Part shown: piece after piece, positions 1-6,359 of the stretch
Position numbering within the stretch: the stretch's first letter is position 1
Layout: the number at the start of each line of letters is the position of its first letter
Assembly: GCA_038241115.1 (NCBI GenBank)
Contig: JBBRGA010000050.1
Coordinates: forward strand, 1 to 21,870
Reading direction: 5' to 3'
Source of the DNA: JANYJJ01 sp038241115
GTDB lineage: Bacteria > Pseudomonadota > Gammaproteobacteria > Burkholderiales > Burkholderiaceae_C
Length of the DNA: 21,870 nucleotides
The notes under the pieces: generated by a model
Told to the model about the DNA's origin: nothing
Databases searched by the model: none
Seen by the model: the letters and a program-made list of their open reading frames with translations, nothing else
Position numbers and translations under genes: made by a program

Positions 1-717
1 GTGCAGCTGGTCCGACAGCGCCCTCCGGTCCAATCCCACGCTGGCCACCGGCGGCAGCAGGTTGACGTGCACGCGCAATTCATCTGCCATCACCACCCAC
101 CACAGCGACTGCACGATGGTGGTGTCGCCGACGAAGGCCACGGCTTCGCTGAAGGCGTGGTGGGCGTCTGAGTAGCGTAGCGCGATGGGCTGCACCGGCG
201 CTTGGCTGGAAATGGCGGCTTGCAGCAGGTTGGCGTGAAAGGGCAGCAGCGCGTGGCCGGTGCTGGTGGTGCCTTCGGGGAACACCGCCACGCGCTCGCC
301 GTCTTTCAAGGCTTCGGCCACCAGGTGCACCACGCGCAGGGCGTCGCGCTTGCGCTCACGCTCAATGAACAGCGTGCCGCCGCAGGCCACCAACCAACCC
401 AACAAGGGCCATTGGCGCACGTCGGCTTTGGACACGAAGCGCGCGGGCTGAACCGAGTCGACCGCCAGGATGTCCAGCCACGACACATGGTTGGCCACGA
501 ACAGCACCGCGCCGGTTTGCGGCGTGCCGCTGGTGGTGAGCGTGAGGCCCAAAGCGCGCAGCATGCGTCGTGACCACAGGCCCACGATGCGCATGCGCTG
601 AGGCTTGCTGCGGAAGGGAAAAATCACGCCGCAAATCAATGCGCCTTGCAGTGTGTAGAACACGCAGGCCGACACGCGCCAGAGTGCGCGAAACGTGCGC
701 AGGCTGTTCAAAATCAA
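1..717 (-). CDS. plsC: 1-acyl-sn-glycerol-3-phosphate acyltransferase (PlsC/LPLAT family), 3' end cut by window
   Basis: I read this frame by hand because it has no ATG start. It is open from 717 down to base 1 (239 codons) and continues beyond the window. It shows the two signatures of the lysophospholipid acyltransferase family: NHVSWLD (H77 and D82, the HX4D catalytic pair) and FPEGTTS (residues 146-152, glycerol-phosphate binding). A hydrophobic stretch near residues 14-34 suggests membrane association. The family converts lysophosphatidic acid to phosphatidic acid at the inner membrane; a more specialised acceptor cannot be excluded. The start is inferred as TTG at 717, overlapping the stop of the upstream pyrX gene as TTGA. 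An in-frame stop at 745-747 rules out a longer protein. It is the last visible gene of the operon, so it is probably translated by coupling. Confidence 0.88.
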   Translation of the reverse strand, partial: MILNSLRTFRALWRVSACVFYTLQGALICGVIFPFRSKPQRMRIVGLWSRRMLRALGLTLTTSGTPQTGAVLFVANHVSWLDILAVDSVQPARFVSKADVRQWPLLGWLVACGGTLFIERERKRDALRVVHLVAEALKDGERVAVFPEGTTSTGHALLPFHANLLQAAISSQAPVQPIALRYSDAHHAFSEAVAFVGDTTIVQSLWWVVMADELRVHVNLLPPVASVGLDRRALSDQLH

Positions 718-2042
718 AGCGCTGCGGCGTTGGTCAATGAAGCGTCAAAAGCCACGTGGCCTGACGCGATGGTGAGCTTCACGCGGCCCGGCAATTCATG
801 ACCCGCAAACGGCGTGTGCTTGCCTTGGCTCTTGAGTTGCGCGCCATGAACTTGCCAATGCTCGTCGAGCTTGAACATGCACAAATCGGCCACACCACCT
901 TCCACCAATTGGCCTGCGCTGGAGGCCAGCGAGCCGAGCGCGTCGCCCAGCACTTGCACCGGCCGATGGGTGATGGCGCTGAGTGTTTGCGACAACGGCA
1001 AGCTCATTTGTTCGCCCCATTTCAGCGCCAGACTCAGCAGCAATTCCAAGCCGGTAGCGCCAGGCTCTGCCTCGGCGAAGGGCAGGTTTTTGGCGTCTTC
1101 GTCCACCGGCGTGTGGTCGCTCACCAAGGCGTCGATGGTGCCGTCTGCAAGGCCTGCGCGAATGGCGTCGCGGTCACGCTGTTGGCGCAGCGGCGGGGTC
1201 AGGCGCATGGCCGAATTGAAGTAGCCGATGTCCATGTCGGTGAGGTGCAACTGGTTGATGCTCACATCACAGGTGATGGGCAAACCTTCGGCTTTGGCGC
1301 GGCGCACCAGCTCCACCCCAGCCGCGCTGCTGAGGCGGCACAAGTGAACGCGCGCACTGGTGTCGCGCACCAACTCGAAAATGGTGTTCAGCGCAATGGT
1401 CTCGGCAATGACAGGCACGCCGGCCAAGCCCATGCGCGTGGCCAGCGCGCCTTTGGCGGCCACACCGCCGCCCAAGAAACCGTCTTGCGGACGCAGCCAC
1501 GTGGTGTAGCCGAAGGTGCTGGCGTATTGCAGCGCGCGGTGCAAAACCAGGGTGTCTTTAAGCGCCACTTCGGCTTGGGAAAACCCGACGCAACCAGCCT
1601 CGGTGAGTTCGGCCATCTCGGTCAACGCGGTGCCGTGCAGGCCGCGCGTGAGCGCGCCCAGTGGAAACAGGCGCGACTGGTTCAGGTTGCGGGCGCGGTA
1701 CTTCAGCATCTGTACCAAACCGGGCTCGTCCAACGGCGGATCGGTGTCGGGCAGACACACCAAACTGGTCACGCCACCGGCCACGGCGGCAGCCATTTCT
1801 GACTCGAGCATGGCTTCGTGTTCGTGCCCCGGCTCGCGCAGGCGCACGGCCAAGTCGACCAAGCCAGGGACGACGACCAAGCCGGTGGCGTCGAAGCTGC
1901 GGCTGGGGTGAAAGTCAGCGCTGACCTGCCCGTGTTGGTCGCCCATGCTGACGATGCGTCCTGCCGCGATAGCGACATCACCCACGCTGTCGCGGCCGGT
2001 GGCGGGGTTGATCACCCGGCCATTTTTGATGAGTATCTTCAC
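714..2042 (-). CDS. pyrX: Non-catalytic dihydroorotase-like protein, probable ATCase partner (PyrX/PyrC')
   Basis: The 442-residue protein has the cyclic amidohydrolase fold and clear dihydroorotase landmarks (GLVDL at 60-64, LREPG at 68-72, LTPPLR at 281-286, SDHTP at 308-312). The catalytic metal site is destroyed. The HxH pair expected after GLVDL is A65-V-R67. The AHxED motif is L-R184-P-Q-D187. The TPHHL motif is S-I-N263-Q-L. Only the aspartate of SDHTP (D309) survives. This is the pattern of the inactive pseudo-dihydroorotase known from Pseudomonas, which is required for assembly or activity of the ATCase dodecamer; applying that role here is inference. The GTG start at 2042 overlaps the pyrB stop (GTGA), fitting equimolar production with PyrB. 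An active DHOase must be encoded elsewhere. Databases often call such genes simply pyrC. Confidence 0.9.
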   Translation of the reverse strand: MKILIKNGRVINPATGRDSVGDVAIAAGRIVSMGDQHGQVSADFHPSRSFDATGLVVVPGLVDLAVRLREPGHEHEAMLESEMAAAVAGGVTSLVCLPDTDPPLDEPGLVQMLKYRARNLNQSRLFPLGALTRGLHGTALTEMAELTEAGCVGFSQAEVALKDTLVLHRALQYASTFGYTTWLRPQDGFLGGGVAAKGALATRMGLAGVPVIAETIALNTIFELVRDTSARVHLCRLSSAAGVELVRRAKAEGLPITCDVSINQLHLTDMDIGYFNSAMRLTPPLRQQRDRDAIRAGLADGTIDALVSDHTPVDEDAKNLPFAEAEPGATGLELLLSLALKWGEQMSLPLSQTLSAITHRPVQVLGDALGSLASSAGQLVEGGVADLCMFKLDEHWQVHGAQLKSQGKHTPFAGHELPGRVKLTIASGHVAFDASLTNAAAL

Positions 2043-3007
2043 GCTGAATTTCCTGCGATGGTGGACATCACGGCCATGCGCACCGCGATGCCGAAGGTCA
2101 CTTGCGGAAGGATGACGCTTTGGCTGCCGTCGGCAACAGTGGAGTCGATTTCAACGCCGCGGTTGATGGGACCGGGGTGCATGACGATGGCATCGGGTTG
2201 GGCCAGCGCCAGCTTGTCTGGCGTGAGGCCGTAGTTCTTGAAAAACTCGCCAGCCGAAGGCAACATGGCACCGCTCATGCGCTCGTTTTGCAGGCGCAGC
2301 ATGATGATCACGTCCGCCCCTTTGATGCCTTCTTTCATGTCGTGGCAAACGCGCACGCCCATCTCTTTCAGGTCGCCGGGCACCAAGGTTTTGGGGCCCA
2401 CGGCGCGCACCTCGGCCACGCCTAAAGTGGTGAGCGCATGAATGTCGGAACGCGCCACGCGCGAGTGCACGATGTCGCCGACGATGGCCACCACCAAGTT
2501 GCTGAAGTCTTTTTTGTAATGGCGGATGGTGTACATGTCGAGCAGGCCTTGCGTGGGGTGCGCATGGCGACCGTCACCGGCGTTGATCACGTGCACATGC
2601 GGCGCGCAGTGCTGGGCAATCAAATACGGCGCGCCGCTTTCGCTGTGGCGCACCACAAACATGTCGGCGTGCATGGCGCTGAGGTTGGCAATGGTGTCGA
2701 GAAGGCTTTCGCCTTTGGCGGCGCTGGAGCGCGCAATGTCGAGGTTGATGACGTCGGCGCTCAGGCGCTTGGCGGCAATCTCGAACGTGGTGCGGGTGCG
2801 GGTGCTGTTTTCAAAAAACAAATTAAAAATGCTTTTGCCGCGAAGCAAGGGCACTTTTTTTACTTCCCGATCATTCACGCTGAGAAAGGTGCCGGCGGTG
2901 TCCAGAATCTGGTGGATGACAGCGCGCGGCAAGCCCTCGATCGACAGCAAATGAATCAACTCGCCGTGCGAGTTGAGCTGCGGGTTTTTCTTCATCGACA
3001 TGCTCAT
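2039..3007 (-). CDS. pyrB: Aspartate carbamoyltransferase catalytic subunit
   Basis: This gene catalyses the committed step of pyrimidine synthesis: carbamoyl phosphate plus L-aspartate gives N-carbamoyl-L-aspartate. The 322-residue protein carries the carbamoyl-phosphate signature FFENSTRTRTTFE in the N-terminal third and the C-terminal HPGPINRGVEI segment that helps form the aspartate domain active site. Its length is close to the usual 305-335 residues. The ATG at 3007 overlaps the pyrR stop (ATGA), and further in-frame ATGs follow within six codons. No pyrI regulatory-chain gene is present. Instead pyrX follows with a 4-base overlap, which indicates a class A ATCase (PyrB plus pseudo-DHOase dodecamer) rather than the enterobacterial PyrB-PyrI enzyme. 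Confidence 0.97.
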   Translation of the reverse strand: MSMSMKKNPQLNSHGELIHLLSIEGLPRAVIHQILDTAGTFLSVNDREVKKVPLLRGKSIFNLFFENSTRTRTTFEIAAKRLSADVINLDIARSSAAKGESLLDTIANLSAMHADMFVVRHSESGAPYLIAQHCAPHVHVINAGDGRHAHPTQGLLDMYTIRHYKKDFSNLVVAIVGDIVHSRVARSDIHALTTLGVAEVRAVGPKTLVPGDLKEMGVRVCHDMKEGIKGADVIIMLRLQNERMSGAMLPSAGEFFKNYGLTPDKLALAQPDAIVMHPGPINRGVEIDSTVADGSQSVILPQVTFGIAVRMAVMSTIAGNSA

Positions 3008-3564
3008 GCGGTGTCTCGGCTTGATGGCATGGCGCGCGTTTGAATGTCGAAGCTGAAGCGGCCGTCTTCGCCGCGCGCCAGCGACAAACGCTGCTCGGCA
3101 GGCAGCGCGATGCGCGCCGCCGAATAGGCTGCATGCACAGGCAGCTCGCGCCCGCCGCGGTCGACCAACACCGCCAAGCTCACGCTCGCCGGGCGGCCAA
3201 AATCAAACAGCTCGTTGACCACCGCGCGGATGGTGCGGCCGGTGTAGAGCACATCGTCGATGAGCAGCAAATGCTTGCCATCCACCTCGAACGGCAAGCG
3301 TGTGTGATCGGACCCGCCGGCCATCCCGCGCGAGCTGAAATCGTCGCGGTGCAGGGCGCTGGAAATCACACCCACCTCGCCGCTGAGCTTCAGGTCGCGT
3401 TGCAACCGTTCAGCCAACCAGGCACCGCCTGACCAGATGCCCACCAGTGCGGTGTCTGCTCTTTTTTGTGCGCTTTCTTGTGCGCTTTCTTGTGCGTTCA
3501 AGAGGCCGCGCACGCCACTGAGCAGATCAAGATAGAGCGCTTCGGCATTGATTTGCAAGGTCAC
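3004..3564 (-). CDS. pyrR: Bifunctional pyr operon regulator / uracil phosphoribosyltransferase PyrR
   Basis: The 186-residue product has the type I phosphoribosyltransferase PRPP loop LLIDDVLYTGRTIRA, and the downstream LAVLVDRGGRELP segment typical of PyrR. In Gram-positives PyrR binds pyr mRNA and also has UPRTase activity. In betaproteobacteria and pseudomonads pyrR commonly precedes pyrB-pyrX, and its exact regulatory mode is less settled. The start is GTG at 3564, overlapping the ruvX stop as GTGA. Near the N-terminus the protein has the repeated tetrapeptide AQES, encoded by a 12-base tandem DNA repeat (3466-3499) that looks like a recent in-frame expansion. No attenuator could be recognised, and because pyrR sits inside the operon a leader upstream of yqgE would be far away. 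Confidence 0.94.
   Translation of the reverse strand: MTLQINAEALYLDLLSGVRGLLNAQESAQESAQKRADTALVGIWSGGAWLAERLQRDLKLSGEVGVISSALHRDDFSSRGMAGGSDHTRLPFEVDGKHLLLIDDVLYTGRTIRAVVNELFDFGRPASVSLAVLVDRGGRELPVHAAYSAARIALPAEQRLSLARGEDGRFSFDIQTRAMPSSRDTA
3466..3499. repeat. 12-base tandem repeat inside pyrR, about 2.8 copies
   Basis: The plus-strand unit TTGTGCGCTTTC occurs twice exactly (3466-3477, 3478-3489), followed by a partial third copy ending at 3499. On the coding strand it encodes Ala-Gln-Glu-Ser twice and then AQ in the N-terminal part of PyrR. A 12-base unit changes the copy number without shifting the reading frame. Confidence 0.85.
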
Positions 3565-3998
3565 GGCAAAGCCCTCAGGTGTTGTTCAAGAATGATGGCG
3601 GCGCTGGCAGCATCGATGTCGGCATTTTTATCGGCCGCGTTGTTCGAATGCGCTTCGGTGGTGGTGTAGCGCTCATCGACTTCGATCACGCTCAACCCGA
3701 ATCGGCCGTGCAGTTGGCGACCAAAGCGGCGCGCCCGTTCGGTGTTGTCGTGGACCGCGCCGTCGGGGTGAAACGGCACGCCAATCACCAGGGCATCGGG
3801 TTGCCATTCGGTGATGAATTTTTGGATGCGCTCGAAGCGCTGGGTGCCGGTGGCGGCGATGGTGCCCAGCGGCTGCGCGCTGCGCGTGACGATGTTGCCG
3901 TGCGCCACGCCAACACGCAAGGTGCCGAAATCAAAGGCCAAAAAAGACTGATGCGCAGGATGAACAACCGCCAAAGATGGCGCCGCCGTCACAGCCAT
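3561..3998 (-). CDS. ruvX: Putative pre-16S rRNA nuclease / Holliday junction resolvase-like protein RuvX (YqgF)
   Basis: The product has the YqgF/RuvX RNase H-like fold. An early FDFGTLRVGVA segment carries the first catalytic aspartate. It is followed by VIGVPFHPDG, the central VDERYTTTEA motif with its conserved acidic residues, and DIDAASAAIIL near the C-terminus with further conserved aspartates. The family is implicated in maturing the 5' end of 16S rRNA. The length of 145 residues is typical. I chose the ATG at 3998, which overlaps the yqgE TGA by one base; a TTG one codon upstream (4001) is possible. The yqgE-ruvX pair is a widespread conserved neighbourhood. Here ruvX is followed without a gap by pyrR. 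Confidence 0.94.
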   Translation of the reverse strand: MAVTAAPSLAVVHPAHQSFLAFDFGTLRVGVAHGNIVTRSAQPLGTIAATGTQRFERIQKFITEWQPDALVIGVPFHPDGAVHDNTERARRFGRQLHGRFGLSVIEVDERYTTTEAHSNNAADKNADIDAASAAIILEQHLRALP

Positions 3999-4585
3999 CA
4001 AGCGTGGCCCACCTGCTGGCTGAGCATGCCCGCGCTGATGCCGAGCAGCGACAACGCCTTGCCGTAGCGCTGGTCGACCGGCGTATCAAAAATGATCTCA
4101 GGCGCGGCGCTCACATTGATCCAGTTGTTGCGGCTCATCTCGTCTTCCAACTGTCCCGCTCCCCAGCCGCTGTAGCCCAGCGTGATGAGCACTTTGCGCG
4201 GGCCAGAGCCGTTGGACAAAGCCTCGAGCACGTCTTTGCTGGTGGTCATTTCCAGACCGCCTTTGACTTTCAGCGACGACGCATAAGGCGGCACTGCTTC
4301 AGACTGGCTGGCTGCACCTTCATGCAACACAAAGCCGCGCTCGGTTTGCACCGGACCGCCGAAGTAGACCGGCTCGTCGGCCATGTCGGCACGGTCAAAC
4401 GGCAATTCAACGCGCTCAAACAAATTCTTCAGCTTGATGTCAATGGGCTTGTTGATGACCAAACCCAACGCACCTTTGTCGGTGTGCTCGCAGAGGTAAA
4501 TCACGGCGCCCGCAAAGGTGTCGCCCTCCAGACCCGGCATGGCGATCAAAAATTGGTTGCTGAGGTCTTTGGAGTCGGTCTGCAT
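3998..4585 (-). CDS. yqgE: YqgE/AlgH family protein (DUF179)
   Basis: The N-terminal NQFLIAMPGLEGDTF followed by AVIYLCEHTDKGALGLVINKP is the hallmark of the YqgE/AlgH family. The product is about 195 residues, near the usual length. The biochemical role of the family is not settled; it was once linked to alginate regulation as AlgH. The ATG at 4585 is preferred. A GTG one codon earlier (4588) is possible, with an AGGA about ten bases upstream. It is the first gene of the minus-strand operon, so the operon promoter must lie in or upstream of the 33-base gap shared with phrB, meaning partly inside the phrB coding sequence. Confidence 0.93.
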   Translation of the reverse strand: MQTDSKDLSNQFLIAMPGLEGDTFAGAVIYLCEHTDKGALGLVINKPIDIKLKNLFERVELPFDRADMADEPVYFGGPVQTERGFVLHEGAASQSEAVPPYASSLKVKGGLEMTTSKDVLEALSNGSGPRKVLITLGYSGWGAGQLEDEMSRNNWINVSAAPEIIFDTPVDQRYGKALSLLGISAGMLSQQVGHA

Positions 4586-4618
4586 CACCGCATTTTATTC
4601 CTGCGGCAGACTCACGCC

Positions 4619-6133
4619 ATGAACAAAAGTACCGACAAAGCGTTGAACAGCGTGCTGGTGTGGCTGCGCCGTGATTTGCGCACCGAAGACCATGCCGCCC
4701 TGCACCATGCCTGCACCACGGCCGAGCAGGTTTGGTGCGCTTTCATCTTCGACCGCGACATCGTGGATTCCTTGCCGCGTGCCGATCGCCGGGTGGAGTT
4801 CATCCACGACAGCCTGGAGCAGGTTCACGCCCAACTTGCCGCTTGGGGCGAAGCGCACGGAAACAAAGGCGTGGGTCTGATCGTGCGCCACGCTGTGGCC
4901 GCCACGGAGATCCCCCGACTCGCCGCGCAGCTTGAGGTGCAGGCCGTTTACGTGGCCCACGACGACGAGCCTGCCGCATTGGCGCGCGACGCCAACGTGC
5001 GCACGGCGCTGGCTGCCGACGGCCGCGCTTGGCACAGCTTCAAGGACCACGTGGTTTTCGAGCGCAGCGAGGTGCTGACCCTTGCCAGCAAGCCTTACAG
5101 CGTGTTCACGCCGTTCAAAAACGCGTGGCTGAAAAAGGTCGATGCCGACCACCTCAGCGCGCTTGAGGTGGCGCCGCATGCGGCCCGCTTGGCGGCTTTG
5201 CCGGCGCACATGTCAGCGCACGGGTCATCGCAAACACAGGGCGGCGTGCCGAGCCTGGAGTCACTCGGGTTTCAACGCACCAACCTGCACGAATTGAAAA
5301 TCCCGGTGGGGCAAGAAGGCGGTCACATTTTACTGGCGGATTTCCTGCAGCGCATCAACGACTATGAAGACACCCGCAACTTTCCAGCTGTCAAAGGGCC
5401 GAGTTATTTGTCGGTGCATTTGCGCTTTGGAACGGTGTCGATCCGCGAGCTGGCGCGTGAGGCGTGGGCTCGAACACAAGCCGGTTCACGCGGCGCTGAA
5501 ATCTGGCTGTCAGAGTTGATTTGGCGCGATTTTTATCACCAGATCCTGCACCACAACCCGCGTGTAGTGGGCGCCAGTTTCAAGCCTGAATACGACGCGA
5601 TTGAATGGGAACAAGGCGATCACGCAAAGCGTTTGTTTGCCGCATTTTGCGAAGGCCGCACCGGCTACCCGCTGGTCGACGCGGCCATGGCGCAGATCAA
5701 CCAGACCGGCTACATGCACAACCGCCTGCGCATGGTGGTGGCCAGTTTTTTGGTGAAAGACCTGGGCCTGGACTGGCGCTGGGGCGAGGCCTATTTCGCG
5801 CTGCATCTGAACGACTTCGACCTCGCTGCCAACAACGGCGGCTGGCAATGGGCCGCGTCCACTGGCTGCGATGCGCAGCCCTATTTCCGCATCTTCAACC
5901 CCACCGCCCAAAGCGAAAAATTCGACGCAAAGGGCAAGTTCATCAGACGCTACCTACCGCAACTGGCCGCCCTGCCCGACGCTGCGCTGCACGCGCCGTG
6001 GCTGGCCAAGCCGGTGGAGCTGGCCGCCGCGGGCATCGTCATTGGCCGCGACTACCCAGCGCCCATCGTCAAGCACGACGAAGCGCGCGCGTTGACGTTG
6101 GCGCGCTATGCGGTGGTGAAAAGCAAGGCATGA
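4619..6133 (+). CDS. phrB: Deoxyribodipyrimidine photolyase, class I CPD photolyase
   Basis: This 504-residue flavoprotein should split cyclobutane pyrimidine dimers using blue light. It starts with the photolyase antenna fold (VWLRRDLRTEDHAAL). The C-terminal catalytic half carries ELIWRDFYH, TGYPLVDAAM, MHNRLRM and NNGGWQWAASTGCD. By alignment to E. coli PhrB from memory, the electron-transfer tryptophans are W409, W386 and W330 (equivalents of W382, W359, W306). The substrate-stacking W277 is W302. The E. coli W338 position is tyrosine here (TGYMHN). The ATG at 4619 is chosen because homologues begin a few residues before VWLRRDLR. The frame stays open upstream to 3977, but that part only shadows yqgE on the other strand. 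No convincing promoter was found in the 33-base gap. The antenna cofactor (MTHF or 8-HDF) cannot be assigned. Confidence 0.96.
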   Translation: MNKSTDKALNSVLVWLRRDLRTEDHAALHHACTTAEQVWCAFIFDRDIVDSLPRADRRVEFIHDSLEQVHAQLAAWGEAHGNKGVGLIVRHAVAATEIPRLAAQLEVQAVYVAHDDEPAALARDANVRTALAADGRAWHSFKDHVVFERSEVLTLASKPYSVFTPFKNAWLKKVDADHLSALEVAPHAARLAALPAHMSAHGSSQTQGGVPSLESLGFQRTNLHELKIPVGQEGGHILLADFLQRINDYEDTRNFPAVKGPSYLSVHLRFGTVSIRELAREAWARTQAGSRGAEIWLSELIWRDFYHQILHHNPRVVGASFKPEYDAIEWEQGDHAKRLFAAFCEGRTGYPLVDAAMAQINQTGYMHNRLRMVVASFLVKDLGLDWRWGEAYFALHLNDFDLAANNGGWQWAASTGCDAQPYFRIFNPTAQSEKFDAKGKFIRRYLPQLAALPDAALHAPWLAKPVELAAAGIVIGRDYPAPIVKHDEARALTLARYAVVKSKA

Positions 6134-6192
6134 CAAATGTCGCGCAACGATGCCCAACACCGATCGCGCGCCCAAACAAGAACCCACCCGCA

Positions 6193-6268
6193 GCGGCAAG
6201 GTAACTGGGGCCAACGATCGATCTGGCGTATCCGAGTAAGAGGGCGCTGGCCCCGGTCACCTTGCCGC
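6193..6268. repeat. Long imperfect inverted repeat (21-base arms, 34-base loop) between convergent genes
   Basis: The left arm is 6193-6213 and the right arm is 6248-6268. Nineteen of 21 positions pair perfectly. The remaining two are one A/C mismatch and one G-U wobble, with the roles swapping between the two RNA strands. The loop (6214-6247) contains CGATCGATC. It lies 60 bases after the phrB stop and 92 bases before the end of the convergent monooxygenase gene. There is no U-tract directly after the stem on either strand, so it is not a textbook intrinsic terminator. It could be a bidirectional terminator, an mRNA-end stabilising structure or a REP/MITE-like element. Confidence 0.7.
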
Positions 6269-6311
6269 CCGAGCCGGTTTCAGCACGCGGCTCGCACCAA
6301 CTCAACAACCG

Positions 6312-6346
6312 AAAATAGGGGCGCGAGCAATGGCCTGCCCCCTGTT
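6312..6346 (-). terminator. Possible weak intrinsic terminator downstream of the monooxygenase
   Basis: Read on the minus strand, AACAGGGG is followed by a loop and then CCCCTATTTT. This gives a short GC stem with one C/A mismatch and a run of four T. It lies just after the stop of the minus-strand monooxygenase, where a terminator is expected. The stem is short and the T-run is weak, so this is tentative. Confidence 0.35.
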
Positions 6347-6359
6347 CAATTCAATCGCC

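Noticed and set aside
798..1802. 334-codon plus-strand open frame opposite pyrX
   Set aside because: It is an exact antisense shadow of pyrX. Composition (His/Gln/Arg/Ala-rich) is typical of reverse frames in GC-rich genes, with no recognisable motif.
3977..4618. In-frame open extension upstream of phrB, giving a 718-codon frame
   Set aside because: It lies opposite yqgE, has no similarity to photolyases, and photolyase homologues start a few residues before VWLRRDLR, matching the ATG at 4619.
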